The notes under the pieces: generated by a model
Told to the model about the DNA's origin: nothing
What the model saw: only the letters and a program-made list of their open reading frames with translations
Databases searched by the model: none
Position numbers and translations under genes: made by a program
Shown here: positions 1 through 12,200 of the stretch, one piece after another
How positions within the stretch are numbered: position 1 is the stretch's first letter
How the letters are laid out: every line of letters starts with the position of its first letter
Source: Lanius collurio
Lineage: Eukaryota > Chordata > Aves > Passeriformes > Laniidae
Assembly (NCBI GenBank): GCA_020086605.1
Contig: JACBWW010000004.1
Coordinates: forward strand, 37,366,618-37,430,617
Reading direction: 5' to 3'
Length of the DNA: 64,000 nt

Positions 1-2240
1 GACCTAAAAAGCTGTCTCACAATTTGGCCTGAAGATTCTTGCTGGTGCAATATGAGGCAGGACTGAATTTTAGCACATTTTGAGAGAACTTGGTGCTGAT
101 GAAAATTCCCAAGCCAGGCTATCCAAGTTGCAGTATATTCACTGAAGAAGTGCACTGTGCAAGCAGCATTGTGAGAGGGAGAGAGCCTCCATCTCAGTCT
201 TGCCACAGTGGCTTCGTGTTGGCTTAGAGATGTGCCTTTGTTTCTGATGGCTAGTGAGGGAACAAGGGGAGAGGGAAGGCTGCTGGAATTAGTGATGTTC
301 TCAGTCTGACATGAGAATTTGAAGATATGCAATTGGCATTTACCAAGTATTTTCTAGAGTAGTCAAGCTGACTGGATTTTGGGTTACTATTCTCAGGGGC
401 CTTCCAGCATTGCCAGCTGCTCTGTGAAAATCATGATGAAAAGCAATCCTCCTTCGGCCCCCACAGGACAACCCAAATGGGAAGGATTTAAGAACAGCAG
501 CAGCCGTGCTGACCTGGAAGGCAGCCTTGCAGCATGCTTGAGTCTAGCAGCTTGGACAAGGAGCTACCCTTGGAAAGGATCCTGCCTCTGCTTCCTGTAA
601 TAGCAGAAGACATTGAGGATTGGCTTGTGACTCCTTAGAGTAGTTTATTTAATGATTTTATTCAGAAAAAAAAGGGTACCTGTTATTTAGCTGTACTGTC
701 ATGGTCATTTTTTTTCTCCTAAGGGGTAGAAATGGGGACTCAAGAGGGGAGAGATGATTATGCCAGTGGTGTGTTTTAGTTGCATATTCACAAGCTGCAA
801 TACATGGAATCGAGTTAATGCGTAGTTCCTGGTAGGGGGTCTGGATACTTTGCTATCTGCTAGTGGAAAAGGCAAAAATCAGACGCTTGTGCATGAACAC
901 GATAAAAGAGGATCAGGATTTACATTTGGTATCCAAGGAAGCGAGAGCAGAATCCTGCAGGGCTTTCTGTTCATTGTTTAAATGTTGCCATAGCGATATC
1001 TCAGGGCACAAGTTACATGTTTTCCACTTCTGGAGTTGAGCTTTCCTTCTCTCCCTCTCTGCCTCTCTAAATATTCTAAACTACCAGGAATATCTCCACA
1101 GCAGAACTTTGCACAGCAATAGGAAAAGGTGTTTGCAGGCTGCATTATCTGATGTCATATCGGTCTGTATGCTCTTCACTGGTATTTGCTAATATGTTAG
1201 AAACCAAATTAGGAGGAAATTGTTGGATGGAAGTGCAGTGTGAGACTTGTTGTTAGGACATTGAGCATATTACAATGCTTTCTGTAGTGGTGATATGTTA
1301 ATTGGATAGCTGCAGGCAAGCAAAGTGTAGCAGTCGCTGACAATTAGAAACAACAATGAAGTTTCCATGACTGAATCTATTCCTTGGATTCATTAAAATG
1401 CATTTCAGGTATATACCATAGCTTGTGTAAATTTAAATACTAACACCACTGTAATTCTTGATATTCTGTTTTCAGAGTGCTAAGACAAGATTTACCTTTG
1501 CTGCTTGTGAAAGGGAGAGAGGCAGCATCAGATCACTGAACAAAATCTACCATAGATTTGCTGCCAAGCTTGTACTTGTTATGTCAGGACTGTGGGGGAG
1601 CAATATAACCAGGAACCAGCAGAATTAAAAAGCAAATGAACCAACCTCAAAAGAAAGCAGAAGATTCCATCAACAATGATTTCACTTGCAACTAGATAAA
1701 GCTTACTCAGAAGTATCACAGCAAGATAAGTTAAATAAATGTTATTTTCTCTGCAAACCAGCAGCAATTCAGAACATTCATTAATGCTCTTGTGTTTGAG
1801 GAATCAGTTATTTGACAGCTACGGGATTATGGGATTCAGACAGTCTTGTGCATTAAAGTAATCCTCAGAAATATGGATGTAATTTCCTTTCATATTTGTA
1901 TGGACAGTATTGTATGGCCTTACTTGTAGAAGGCCCAAGAGTTGGTGCTTTTACTTCACCATACCTATAAGAATGATTGCCCAAAGGATTGGACCCGATG
2001 CTGAAAAACAGTGGTAGTAACTTTCAGAAAGTATTAGTGGTCTTCAGATCTGCAGCATATTTTGATTTTGCATACAAGCCTTTCTTCACTTTCGTGGCAA
2101 TAATCTCTTCCCTTGCATGCCATGTAACATGGGAAATAAAGCCAAGCACACAAAGAGTCTGGTTATCAATGTGGGGGTGCAGCACGAGCCATAATGGTGC
2201 AGGTTTCCTCGTATTGCTTGCCATCGCACCTTAGTCATGA

Positions 2241-2265
2241 TCTTAAGATAAAGACTATCTTAAGA
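2241..2265. repeat. Perfect inverted repeat (10-bp arms, 5-nt loop)
   Basis: The left arm tcttaagata (2241-2250) and the right arm tatcttaaga (2256-2265) are exact reverse complements around the spacer aagac. Both arms contain the self-complementary octamer TCTTAAGA, so the element also reads as two direct copies of that palindrome. The function is unknown. AT-rich hairpins of this size can arise by chance. Confidence 0.85.
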
Positions 2266-4067
2266 CCTTAAGCAGGCACTAACTCTGTTCATGAACTTTG
2301 AACTTACCCCAGAATATTTGCAATGGGAGAAAGTGGCTATCTGTGACCCGGATGGGGGGTACTCACCTCACTTCTCAAGTGCTGTGCCCACTCATCAAAT
2401 TACTGAGGATCACTAGATTCCGTTGTCTTGGCTGAAACTTTTGGCAGGGCGTAGAGGATGAAAGTTTCATCATCTTGGATCTTCATCACCTATACACTAA
2501 TATATCACTTTCTTGTTAATCTCCAAAATCAGCTATTAGTGGACTGTTCATATAAGACCAGAGGATGACAGTCTCTCCATGAACTGGTATAAATGAGAAT
2601 TCTGTCTTGCAGGAATTAATTTAAAGGATTGAGGTTTCTTATTCACTAATGCCCATTTTTTGGTCTTAATTCAGCATTGTAATGCTATGAGCTGACTCTG
2701 TAGCAGCTCTTCCATGCAACCAGTTTAATTCATTTTATATTCGGTTTTCTTCTGTCATCGTGAGAAGATAGACCCAGTTTTGCTCCAACTGATCTCTACT
2801 GGATTTTTAAATATTACTTCAGCAGGACTGATCTTGCTCTGTAGGTTTTTGTTTTGGTTTTTCTTTATTTCCTGAGATAAATAACAGAATAAGTATTTAT
2901 ATTTACTGACATAAAAAAGATGATCTAAATACCGTTTTGAGTGTTCCTTTGCCACCCCTTCTGACATTCCAGGTGTTAGTGCATTTTTTTATCAGTGCAT
3001 AATGTAATAATTGATGAATTAATCTCACTGCCACAGCAAAGCCTCAGCTTATATTAACAAAACCAGCTCTTTTTAAAATTACATATTTTAGGTTTGAATT
3101 CTTGGTCCTTAGGATGGTGTAATCTCTGTGTATTGACTATTTATGTCAATAACTGAATATTGTAACAGGTTATAATCAGTTTAACAAAAATGTTAGCTTT
3201 CCTTTTAAAATCTAAAAGAGGCTGTACGAGGACAGAAAGAAGATGGTCAAGAAATCAGTTTTTTCTCCCTCAATACATGCAACTTTCAAATGAAATGTGC
3301 AAAAATATATTGATTTTCATGAGCTTCTTTGCCAAAGGGCTTATATGATGTGTTAAGGGTTCTTCACTGTTTGGTTTTACAAGGATTTTCTTTGCCCCTA
3401 CTCAGTTTGTGAGTCCTTATTGGACAGGCAGGCTCTTCTACTAGTGGTTATACATCATTTGTCTGGAGGAAAGCTTTTATATTTGTTACATCCTTTAAAG
3501 AACTGAGGTTCGTTTTTGTCAAGGTTGTTGATGACACAGCTACTAGAGGGGAAGGATGGTGACCCCATTAGCCTTTCAGGTTGCTCATATGCAGTGCACA
3601 GTCTACTACTTCAATAACAGTTTTATTGCATTTAACGCCCGTGTGAATTTTGACTGTATATGGTGCAGGGAATTAAAACCATAATGGATTTCTCCTTTGA
3701 ACCAGAAGGAGGTCAGAAAGCCTCACCTTCCGTGAATGTTCATGTTGATACCCCTCTTTCTGTAATGCACATTTTCCTGAGTGGTCTGACCCTGAAGATT
3801 GAGTTACATACATTAAGTAAAGGCCTGGAGGTATCTGTTAAAGACTACTGAATCAAACCATAGTAGAGGATGGTTTAGTCCTTAGGTGACTTTCCATGAC
3901 ATGTGGAAAAAATAATTGCATTTTTTAATGGGAAATTTCAGGTTTGGGGATATATATGAAAATGTCATGCAGCAGTAGTAGAATGTCATTACAAGTAGCA
4001 AGTAAGTATAGATAATAAATTCCTATCACAAAAGGTATTACATCTAATTTTAAGTATCATCTAGATA

Positions 4068-4080
4068 TTTTTTTTTTTTT
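4068..4080. repeat. Poly(T) run, 13 bases
   Basis: An uninterrupted T run in AT-rich sequence. No flanking target-site duplication or retroelement body was recognised. Confidence 0.9.
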
Positions 4081-5354
4081 GTGGCAAAGATGAAGTTGAT
4101 GATTGCCTATGGCAAATCAAATATGAAAAGCAGTCAATGCTGCTGCTTTAGGAATACCTATCTTCTAAACCTGAGGAAAATTATGTGAAAAAGTGATTGG
4201 AGAGGATGTATAAACAGAAGGCTGTGAATAGAAACTGGTCAGTTTGTAGGAATTTAGTGTTTTACCATGGAAAAAATCCAATTATAACTTTGAGTCCAAC
4301 TGATACAAGGAAAAGGAAGTAAAAAGTTAATAATAAAACTAAAACCGATATCATCATAAACTAGTACATAGTAGGGAAAAAAGAGGAAATCATATAACAA
4401 CCTCTTTAAAAAAATAAGGTATAAGAGGAGTACAGTGGATCAGTGGATGTCATAGGAGAGAAGTGTTGTGGTTATGTGGTAGTCTTAGAATACACCAGAA
4501 ATAAGGGAGTATTGCTGTTGTTTTTGTTGGCCACATCTCGTGAAGAGCTATTGGCAGTAGCGGTGAATAATTTTCAGAATAATTCAATTAGTATTTCTAT
4601 TCTGTATCTGGAAAAAGTTGTTATTAAAATTTTTTATCATGAAATGATTTTGAGGAATATTTATTAGGGGACAAATATTCTTAAATCAACAGCCCTGTTT
4701 TACTTTTTCAAAAAATTGTCCAGAGTGTGTATCTAGAAAACATTCTAATAATACAAGTGAAACTTGTACAGACTTGGTAACCATTGACTATTTCCTTTGA
4801 CATAAATTTTAGGCAAAGTAACTGAAAATACAATTCAAGATTCAACTGGTAGAAACTTAAGGCCGGTAAAATTTCAATGTGAATAGTATGGTATTTTGGG
4901 AAGTATTTTCTATCAAGCAAACAATTGGACCCTTTTATACTGCCCAGCTGGTAGATAAAAGTTACCATGGAAATAAAGTACACTCAGACTTCAAAAAAAT
5001 ATAGGATTCTTAAGTAGCTTACAAGCACTTGTAAGATGTTTAAAAGTAAGTATTGTGAGGAAATATTTTTTAATGTATTATAAAGATGTTGTAACTCTTT
5101 TTACAATAACTGTACCAATGTTTTAGACAAATCGTTGACAGAAAATTACACTTAGATTAAGTGTAGAGCCCACAGTTAGCAAGATGACCTAGATAAGAAT
5201 GGCTTTCAGGATGGGTATGTCAGGTAAACTGGGTGAATAAGATTAACTGAGCTGAGGAGGACATTTCCCAAAACTGATGATACTAAAGAGGAGAATTGAA
5301 AACAAAAACAAAATCAAACCTGTAAAGTGGGAAAAAGCACAAATACTCCTCCAA

Positions 5355-5430
5355 TAAAAAAAAAAAAAAAAAAAAAACCAAACCAAAAAAACCCCAACCC
5401 CAAGCCAGCTAAGCAAACAAAAAAACACGA
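5355..5430. repeat. A-rich low-complexity tract (A22, then CCAAA/CCCC)
   Basis: Twenty-two consecutive A residues (5356-5377) are followed by an A-rich stretch interrupted by CC and CCCC groups, then by a CAAA-type tail. The same architecture recurs several times in the window in both orientations. Minus-strand open frames crossing it encode long phenylalanine runs and are artefacts of this composition. Confidence 0.9.
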
Positions 5431-8400
5431 ACCAAAGCTTGAATAAGTGTCTAAGAAAAGCATGAAGATTTTAAAGCATGAATGGCTGGACAGGTTAGAG
5501 AAACAGAGCAAAAAAATTTGATGCTGCCAGACATTGACCCCTTTCATTGCAACCTTTGGCTTGGTCTGACCGAGCTGCTCTGGGCACTGTGAGGAACCAA
5601 CATCCATCTGGAGGAGTGACTGCACAGAGTGACCTGCACCTTGTAAGGGCAGGCATGAGCTGGTAGATAGCATGAGCCCACCCAGAGTTGGAAACCCATG
5701 TGTCCAGAGGCAGAGTGAGCAAGTAGGGAAGCCTGCACTCCCAGAAATGTGGATATGCTCATAACCAGCACGGCCTGTGAGGATATCTGAGTGATGTTGC
5801 TTTATGGGATTATTTTCGGTATTTATTGCTGGTTTGTGAGTATCTAGTATGGTGGTTTATTTGTTGTATTGTTGATCCTGAGCTGGCACTGAGTGCCAGT
5901 TAATTGAATGTCATTGTCCATAGTGATGTGATTTTGATCACATGAATTGAGAAGTTTTTCCTTGAGACCAAGTGAGGCAGTGTGATAAATAAGACAGGCA
6001 TACTGAGTGATATTGGATGCAAAATGTTACATATAAGGACAAATTCTGAATGAGGGACACTCATCTGTAAAATGAACTCTGAAAAGGATTTGAGATCGCA
6101 ACAGGCAAGAATTTCCCCATGAGCTCCCACAGTGATAGAGTTAAAAAATATTATGTCATGCCAGAGAAACAGAATAGTGATTTTAACAATGTCAATGGGA
6201 AAACTGCAATGCTGTTTGCATTTGAATTTGTCCATATTTTAAAAATTTTGTTGAAAATAATTGATCCACAAAAATATTCAGTGCTGAGTAAAAAGGAAAA
6301 AAAATAGTGCTTGAACATTAATCTAGTCATTAAGAAATTCAAGAACTGATGTGATTAGTTTAAAAGGAAAAATTATATACATTTAAATGTTTTGTAATAT
6401 ACAAAATAAAATTCTAAGAAGAAGCAATAGATGAAAGCTGAAAGGAAATATGAAAGTCTCATAAATTCATATTGGAATTTACGGGATAATTTTAATGTTG
6501 AAAATAATTTGCCATTTTTTAAATTAGTTTAGAATTATTTCCTCTGTCTCTTAGGGTTCTTATCTTTGTGGAAGACAGTTGTAGTGAAATATGCATTATA
6601 GTGTTTTGTATATTTTGATAATTCAGAAAGGCAGAGTAGATGATTCTGAGGTCCCTGTACCCTCAGCCCGTGATCTGCCGGTGGAAGGAATGTAGCCTGG
6701 GCATCTATAACCAGGCTTCCAATCTTGTCATCAACAAATATGTGTAGCTTGCTATGAGCAAAACACCCCAAAGGATTTCACTCTGCAGTCCATGGTTCCC
6801 TCTCTGATGAGATTGCTGTCAGAACCCTAAAGAACTTTTTGGGTCATCTGCTGCTTTATGACAGTACTCTGACTCAGTACCTCAGACTTCAGTTTGGTTG
6901 GAAAAATGTCCTTTGAAATCTGTGAAATTGTAAAATCTGAAGTGTTCCATAAAGATGAATTTTGAAGACTGTGCTGAAGGTGAACAAATACTGTGTGAAT
7001 TTACTTGTTCACTTGGTACCCAATCCACTAACTTATGTGACCAAGCTTCTACCTCCTTCAGAGTTCTCTTCATAGTGCAGAGTTTTGCAAGTATTTAGGT
7101 GTTATACTTCTGGAACACTCTTTTCAGTAACCTGGGCCTCCAGCCTGAAGAAGTCCATTTGTTTAAGCTGATCCAGATGTTCAGCGTCTAAATCAAAACT
7201 AACCAAAATTGTTGTCTCTGAGCTTGTACCCAGTTTATGCTTCTGATGTGAATTCAGACATTAACTTCTGCAATAGTTGGTCAGATTATTTCTATTTTAC
7301 AATAGAAATAAGCTGAAATGGACTAAATATAGAGGTGTCAAAGCTGGTATATCCAACATGCTCTCTGCTTAAGGACTCTAAATATTGTTTTGAACACATC
7401 CTTTTGTTGCTGTGAATAGCTGCTAAGCATTTCAGACTAGAAATGTGCTTTTCTGTCTTCATAAAATAATTCCATTTGTGGACTTGATTTTACTTATTTC
7501 TTTTGCTAATTCATGTCTCAGGTTTGGGAAGACAGAGAGGAAGAAAGAATTAAGTGAGCTTTCCCCTGCCTCTCTGCATAATAGCATCTGGTAGTGTAGG
7601 TTGAAATTACATGCAGTCTCAATGGGCTATCTTCTCATAGTTCTAGTTACTCTTCACCTTCATTGGACACTGCTCTAAACACTTCTGAAAAAATTGCTAG
7701 TGGAAATCTAAAAGCAATATACATGTTTCGTACTTACTGGTGAGGTAGGTGTTCAATTTCTCTGTTTAGTCAATTTTTCCATATGTAAGTTGGGTTTCCT
7801 CCATTCATGAGCCTTCCTGGAGTAGTGTAGAATTTCATTGTTACGGCTGAGTGTATCTAGTCTGAAAGGTAGTGGGAACGTATTCTCTGAGGTAGGAAAG
7901 GGCATTCCTAATGTTAGGGAGCTCTGGGTGAGGTTAGAGACAAAGTTATACTTCTGACCATGATACTCTTTTCTGTATTGTTCTCCTTTTTTGCACCCTT
8001 TACTGTACCCTGCCTTTGGATAGACAAAACTACTTTTGCAGGAATTATAAAAATGAATTAGGTGATCTCATGTATTTGTTCATAGGAGGAAACAGTGTGT
8101 ATCACATGAGTATAAAATACTAACCTGCACTGAGCTTGCACAACTAGTGCATTGTAGGTTGTATTATCCAAAAGCACTGTTAACAATGACTGAGAATGTC
8201 TGTCTAGGTAGTCAGCATTTTGAAAATTCATACCCCATCTTAATCCATATGCATTATTCCAACATGTGTGTTCCATATATTGTAGTCCTGGATTTTCAAG
8301 GAAGGAGGTTAAGTATTCTTTATTATTCCTTTACAACAGAAACCAATAAATTTCCCTTCTCCTGAAATCCTGTTTGAGATTTCTCTTGGGTCCTTTTCTC

Positions 8401-9161
8401 TTACCTTCCTCCCAGTCCCTTCTCCAAAATCTCTTGTGAGAGGTTTGTGTAACTTCTCAAACCTTTGACCTAGTTTGGGATCAGCCACATGGTTACAGAG
8501 ACCAACACAGACTTGGTTTACTTACTGGGAAATCTAACTTTGATGGGACTGCTCCTGTCCTTGACCTGAGTTCCTTATGAATACTGTCTGTCAGGAGCTC
8601 ATCTCCTCCCAGTGGCAGCAGAGCTCCGAAGCTCTTTCGCTCACATTGTGCTGCCAAAGAGGACTTTGCTGCCAGAGGTCTCTGGAAGTCTAGAACTATC
8701 AGTGAATGCCCATGGCACAGGGGAGAGGTGTCTGAGGAGACGGGAGGAAAGCAAACTGTTGCCTGAATTTGAGCATTTCTGAAGCTCTTTTTAATGAAAA
8801 TTTAAAATCTTCTAGGACAGGATACAACACTATTCTTGTCAGCTTTTCTATGCAGATGGAGCTATGGACCAAAATGAAACCACTGAAACTAAAACAGATT
8901 CTATATTGAGGCAAAAATGTACTAGAGGAGCTGTCAGTTTATTTTCACTGGTATGAGCTGAACTACTTTTACTGCTAAAGCTATATATTTCTGTAAGTGT
9001 CTCTATGAGTGTTTAAGCAGATAGATTGCTCTTGAAAGTTTTGGAGTGTATTTGGCTTTATGACATATTAAAGTAATGATTCTTTGCAACTCTGGTTGCA
9101 TTGCAGAAAAGTAGTAGGGAAATAGTTTATTTTGTATATATTTAGCAAAACACCCGCTTCC
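5431..9161. other. Unique non-coding stretch
   Basis: No gene or transposon was recognised. Several overlapping minus-strand open frames of 75-119 codons lie at 5314-5771, in a slightly GC-richer patch. They overlap in different frames, show no known motif, and the longest runs into the A-rich tract, so they are not called as genes. A hairpin at 7286-7311 is listed separately. Confidence 0.55.
7286..7311. repeat. Perfect inverted repeat (11-bp arms, 4-nt loop)
   Basis: The left arm ttatttctatt (7286-7296) and the right arm aatagaaataa (7301-7311) are exact reverse complements separated by ttac. Pairing does not extend beyond the arms. The element is AT-rich and its role is unknown. Confidence 0.85.
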
Positions 9162-9180
9162 TTTTTTTTTTTTTTTTTTT
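9162..9180. repeat. Poly(T) run, 19 bases
   Basis: An uninterrupted T19 tract. No adjacent SINE or processed-pseudogene body was recognised on either side. Confidence 0.9.
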
Positions 9181-9225
9181 GTAGGAGTGAGATATAAATC
9201 TGAACACATTAGTCATGTAGATCTT

Positions 9226-9275
9226 AGATGATTTCTAACACTGACTACATAGATGATTTCTAACACTGACTACAT
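9226..9275. repeat. Perfect 25-bp tandem duplication
   Basis: The 25 bases at 9226-9250 (beginning agatgatttc, ending gactacat) are repeated without any mismatch at 9251-9275. Full identity points to a recent event, either replication slippage in this lineage or an assembly or read artefact. Only two copies are present, so this is not a minisatellite array. Confidence 0.95.
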
Positions 9276-12200
9276 GGCAGTTGGGTAAAAAAAGGAACTG
9301 CTTTCAGAAAGGTTTAAGAATGAGTTTTTTGGAAAACAAGTAATGAAACTATCATCCCCCCTTCCCAAAAGCAAGAAAAAAGATCTTGTTTCACATCTTT
9401 CTCCCCTCTATCATTTCAAATTATACCTTTTGAAAGGAAAATGCAATTAGGAGATACATTTAAATATAGTGAAATGGTCAGTCGTGTACAGCAGTGAGCA
9501 CCACTAGAGTTTTTTTGACTGACCTTTCTGTGGCCTCTTATTCATTGATTGAAACAGACCACACAGACTCTATGTGCTCCTTTTTACCTCTCTATAACTT
9601 AAGAGGAAATTACATTCGCATATTGCAGGACAGCTCTTTCCACAATGTATGCAGCCAACGCTCTCTATTTATAAGAGTTCAGACATCAAAACAAGTTTAA
9701 TGTAATTTAAGAAGTGGGAGTGGGATTTAAGAAGAGATTTTATGAATATAAGATTTAAGTTGTGTGAAAGATACTTGAATAAAAGGCATTTTGTAAGCAC
9801 AGTTTTTATCGCAATCTGTATCACCATATATAAAAGTGTTTCAGGGCAGAGTAAGAGATTAAGACTAAAAAATATATGCATCTTTTATCTTAAATATTCC
9901 ATTCATTAAATAATTCTGGAGACATGGGTCAATTTCTTTTCTTGTATTTCAATTTTTAAGAAAGCTTTTTCCTGATTTGTCCTATTTTATATTCAGATTC
10001 TTAGTGACCTTTTTCCTACTGACTTACTGTTCTCTGAGCATAAATTGAATTGCACAAAAAACAAACAAAAAATTCCTTCTCTAAAATTAAGCAAGATCAC
10101 AAGCTTACCAATTCTTACTCTTAAGAGTAGATAATTGCAAACATAAGCTTATTTAAATATTGCTTTGATATTCTAGCTCTAAACATGTAAATAAGGAGTA
10201 TTCAAGCAAAACCTTATCAGGCTTTCTACATATTTTACACTAAAATTATTATTCATTTATTTTCAGTTCATACAATATAATGGTTGAAAAACACAATTTT
10301 TTTTTTTTTCCCCTGGACACTGTGAAATTTTATCTACTCTGCCAGTTGTCAATTTTCACAAGCACTAAAGATATAGAGTTCTTTGTGTCATAATTCATAA
10401 TATTGGTTGCTTCCCTTTGAAATGATGTGTCAGCTTGTTATGCATTTAGTAGATGAACCACTTCCTACTGATGGATGACAAGTTTCTATAGTACTCCATT
10501 TAATATAGAGATGTCCCTTTTTCCTTGAACCCAGGACACTGATTTCTTTACTTTGTCTTAATGGAAGGTTAGGATCAAATCAAAGATCTAGGCAGCTAAT
10601 TGCCAAGTATAATATCTATCTGCTAGATCCTATAAAAGTTTTGGCTGTGGTAAGGCCTCAGACCTGATGTAGATAACCTTTTTTTTTGTCAGAGGTATTT
10701 AGTCATGACAGCATTTGCTTGTTGATTCATAAGAATCCTGCATGGAAAGGTATAAAGTCAGCAACTGATGTTGTGCATTGTTATTGAAATGATAGTGTAA
10801 TCTCTGATACTAAATCATCTCCTTTCAACCTGCTCCCTAGTTCTGCAGACACTCATCCTCTCCCTTCTCTGCAAATAAACAGATGGAGAGTACGTGGACT
10901 TTGAAATGTGACTCAGAGGTCAAGAGATTTAGAGTCTCAGGAGGAAAGTGAAATTCACAGCTAAGGACAATTTACTGTGACCAACCTCCCCCCAGGAAAC
11001 TCCCAGCACAGCCAAGGGCCTTGGTGATGTCTCGATTTCTCACATTGTCAGTTGCCATGAGTTTGCACAGGAAGGCATGTCTGCTACTGAATTAGATATA
11101 CTCTGATGAGTAAAAAAACTGCTTATTTGAGAGGGAGTTTTCAAGATCAGAAGTTTGGCTGAATGTAAGGTTTCCAGTGTACTGTGCCTATACATAAATC
11201 ACTGCTTATAAATTGCAAATTCAGTAAAAGAAAATTTTAACAGACTTTGGGAAAGGGAAAAATGTAGTGTTAGGTTCCTTCCTTTTTTTTCACTTTTAAT
11301 TTTGTTTTTATTTTTCCTTATGATGGTCTGTGGAGGTAAAAACAATTAAAACACTGAAATGGATATCACCTGCATGCTTGCCTCTGCTTGGCACCTTAAG
11401 TATCCTTCACAAACTGAGTTTAACGTAGAGTCTTTATCTTTTGGTGCTGGAGCACTTGGAGTAGCTTTGGTGAATTGCTTAATTGTTTATTGATTTCCTA
11501 ATTTTTCAGGGTCTTAACTTCATCCTCTTCTAAAAATTCAGGGAAAAGTTTACATTAATTCAGAGGTCCTTATCAAAGTTTTGTGCATTGTGTAAATTCT
11601 GCATTGCCAGAATGATTAGGATAGAAGTTACACAGATGTACCTCAACAGTTAAGTACCCAAATAAAGGAAAGAAATTGTCCACATATTCAGAATTCATTT
11701 CTCACATTGGAGGCAGACGATAGTTATGGTAAGTTTTACAACAGGCTACTCCCACAGGGTCATATTTTATTAAACTGAGAAAATTGGATGAGTCAGAGCC
11801 ATGACTGTCTAGGAATTTAAAGACAATAATTGACACTTTTGTCTCCCAAACATACTGTATTTTCTTTATTTTTGTGGTGGGTGTTAGGTTAAGAGATGTC
11901 TGCATAAACTTCAGTTGATGAAGAGAACAAGATGGTACTTTTTTCTGCATTTTGTTTTGGTTTTCTTTTCACAAAAGAGACTTGCTTCAAACTTGGCTTT
12001 TCTAAACATTATACTTCTCTCCTTTGCTGTTCATCAAAAAATTCCCGACGGTGTCCCTCTGTTTTTTAAATCCATCTGATTTGCCTCTTCTGTAATAGCA
12101 GAGTCATTCCACTATTATGGTAATAGTGTATGTGCAACAGTAGACTCACAGCAGAAAGCTAAAGGACTGCTTCAAATTTTAGCATGGCAAGTTTCCCTCC

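Larger units (their letters stand above)
1..5354. other. Unique AT-rich non-coding stretch
   Basis: No recognisable exon, RNA gene or transposon was seen. The longest open frames are under about 95 codons, occur on both strands and have no recognisable motifs. The stretch contains the hairpin at 2241-2265 and a T13 run at 4068-4080, both listed separately. A small open frame at 3660-3851 on the plus strand (63 codons) is the most protein-like here, but nothing supports it beyond being open. It is most likely intergenic or intronic. Confidence 0.6.

Noticed and set aside
5314..5771. Cluster of four overlapping minus-strand open frames up to 119 codons
   Set aside because: They lie in conflicting frames, the longest runs into the A-rich tract (poly-Phe), and no motif or splice context supports a gene.
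7740..7752. TGAGGTAGGTG resembling a let-7 seed region
   Set aside because: No complementary arm nearby to form a precursor hairpin.
12110..12128. 8-bp inverted repeat cactatta/taatagtg with 3-nt loop
   Set aside because: The size is expected by chance in 64 kb of AT-rich DNA.
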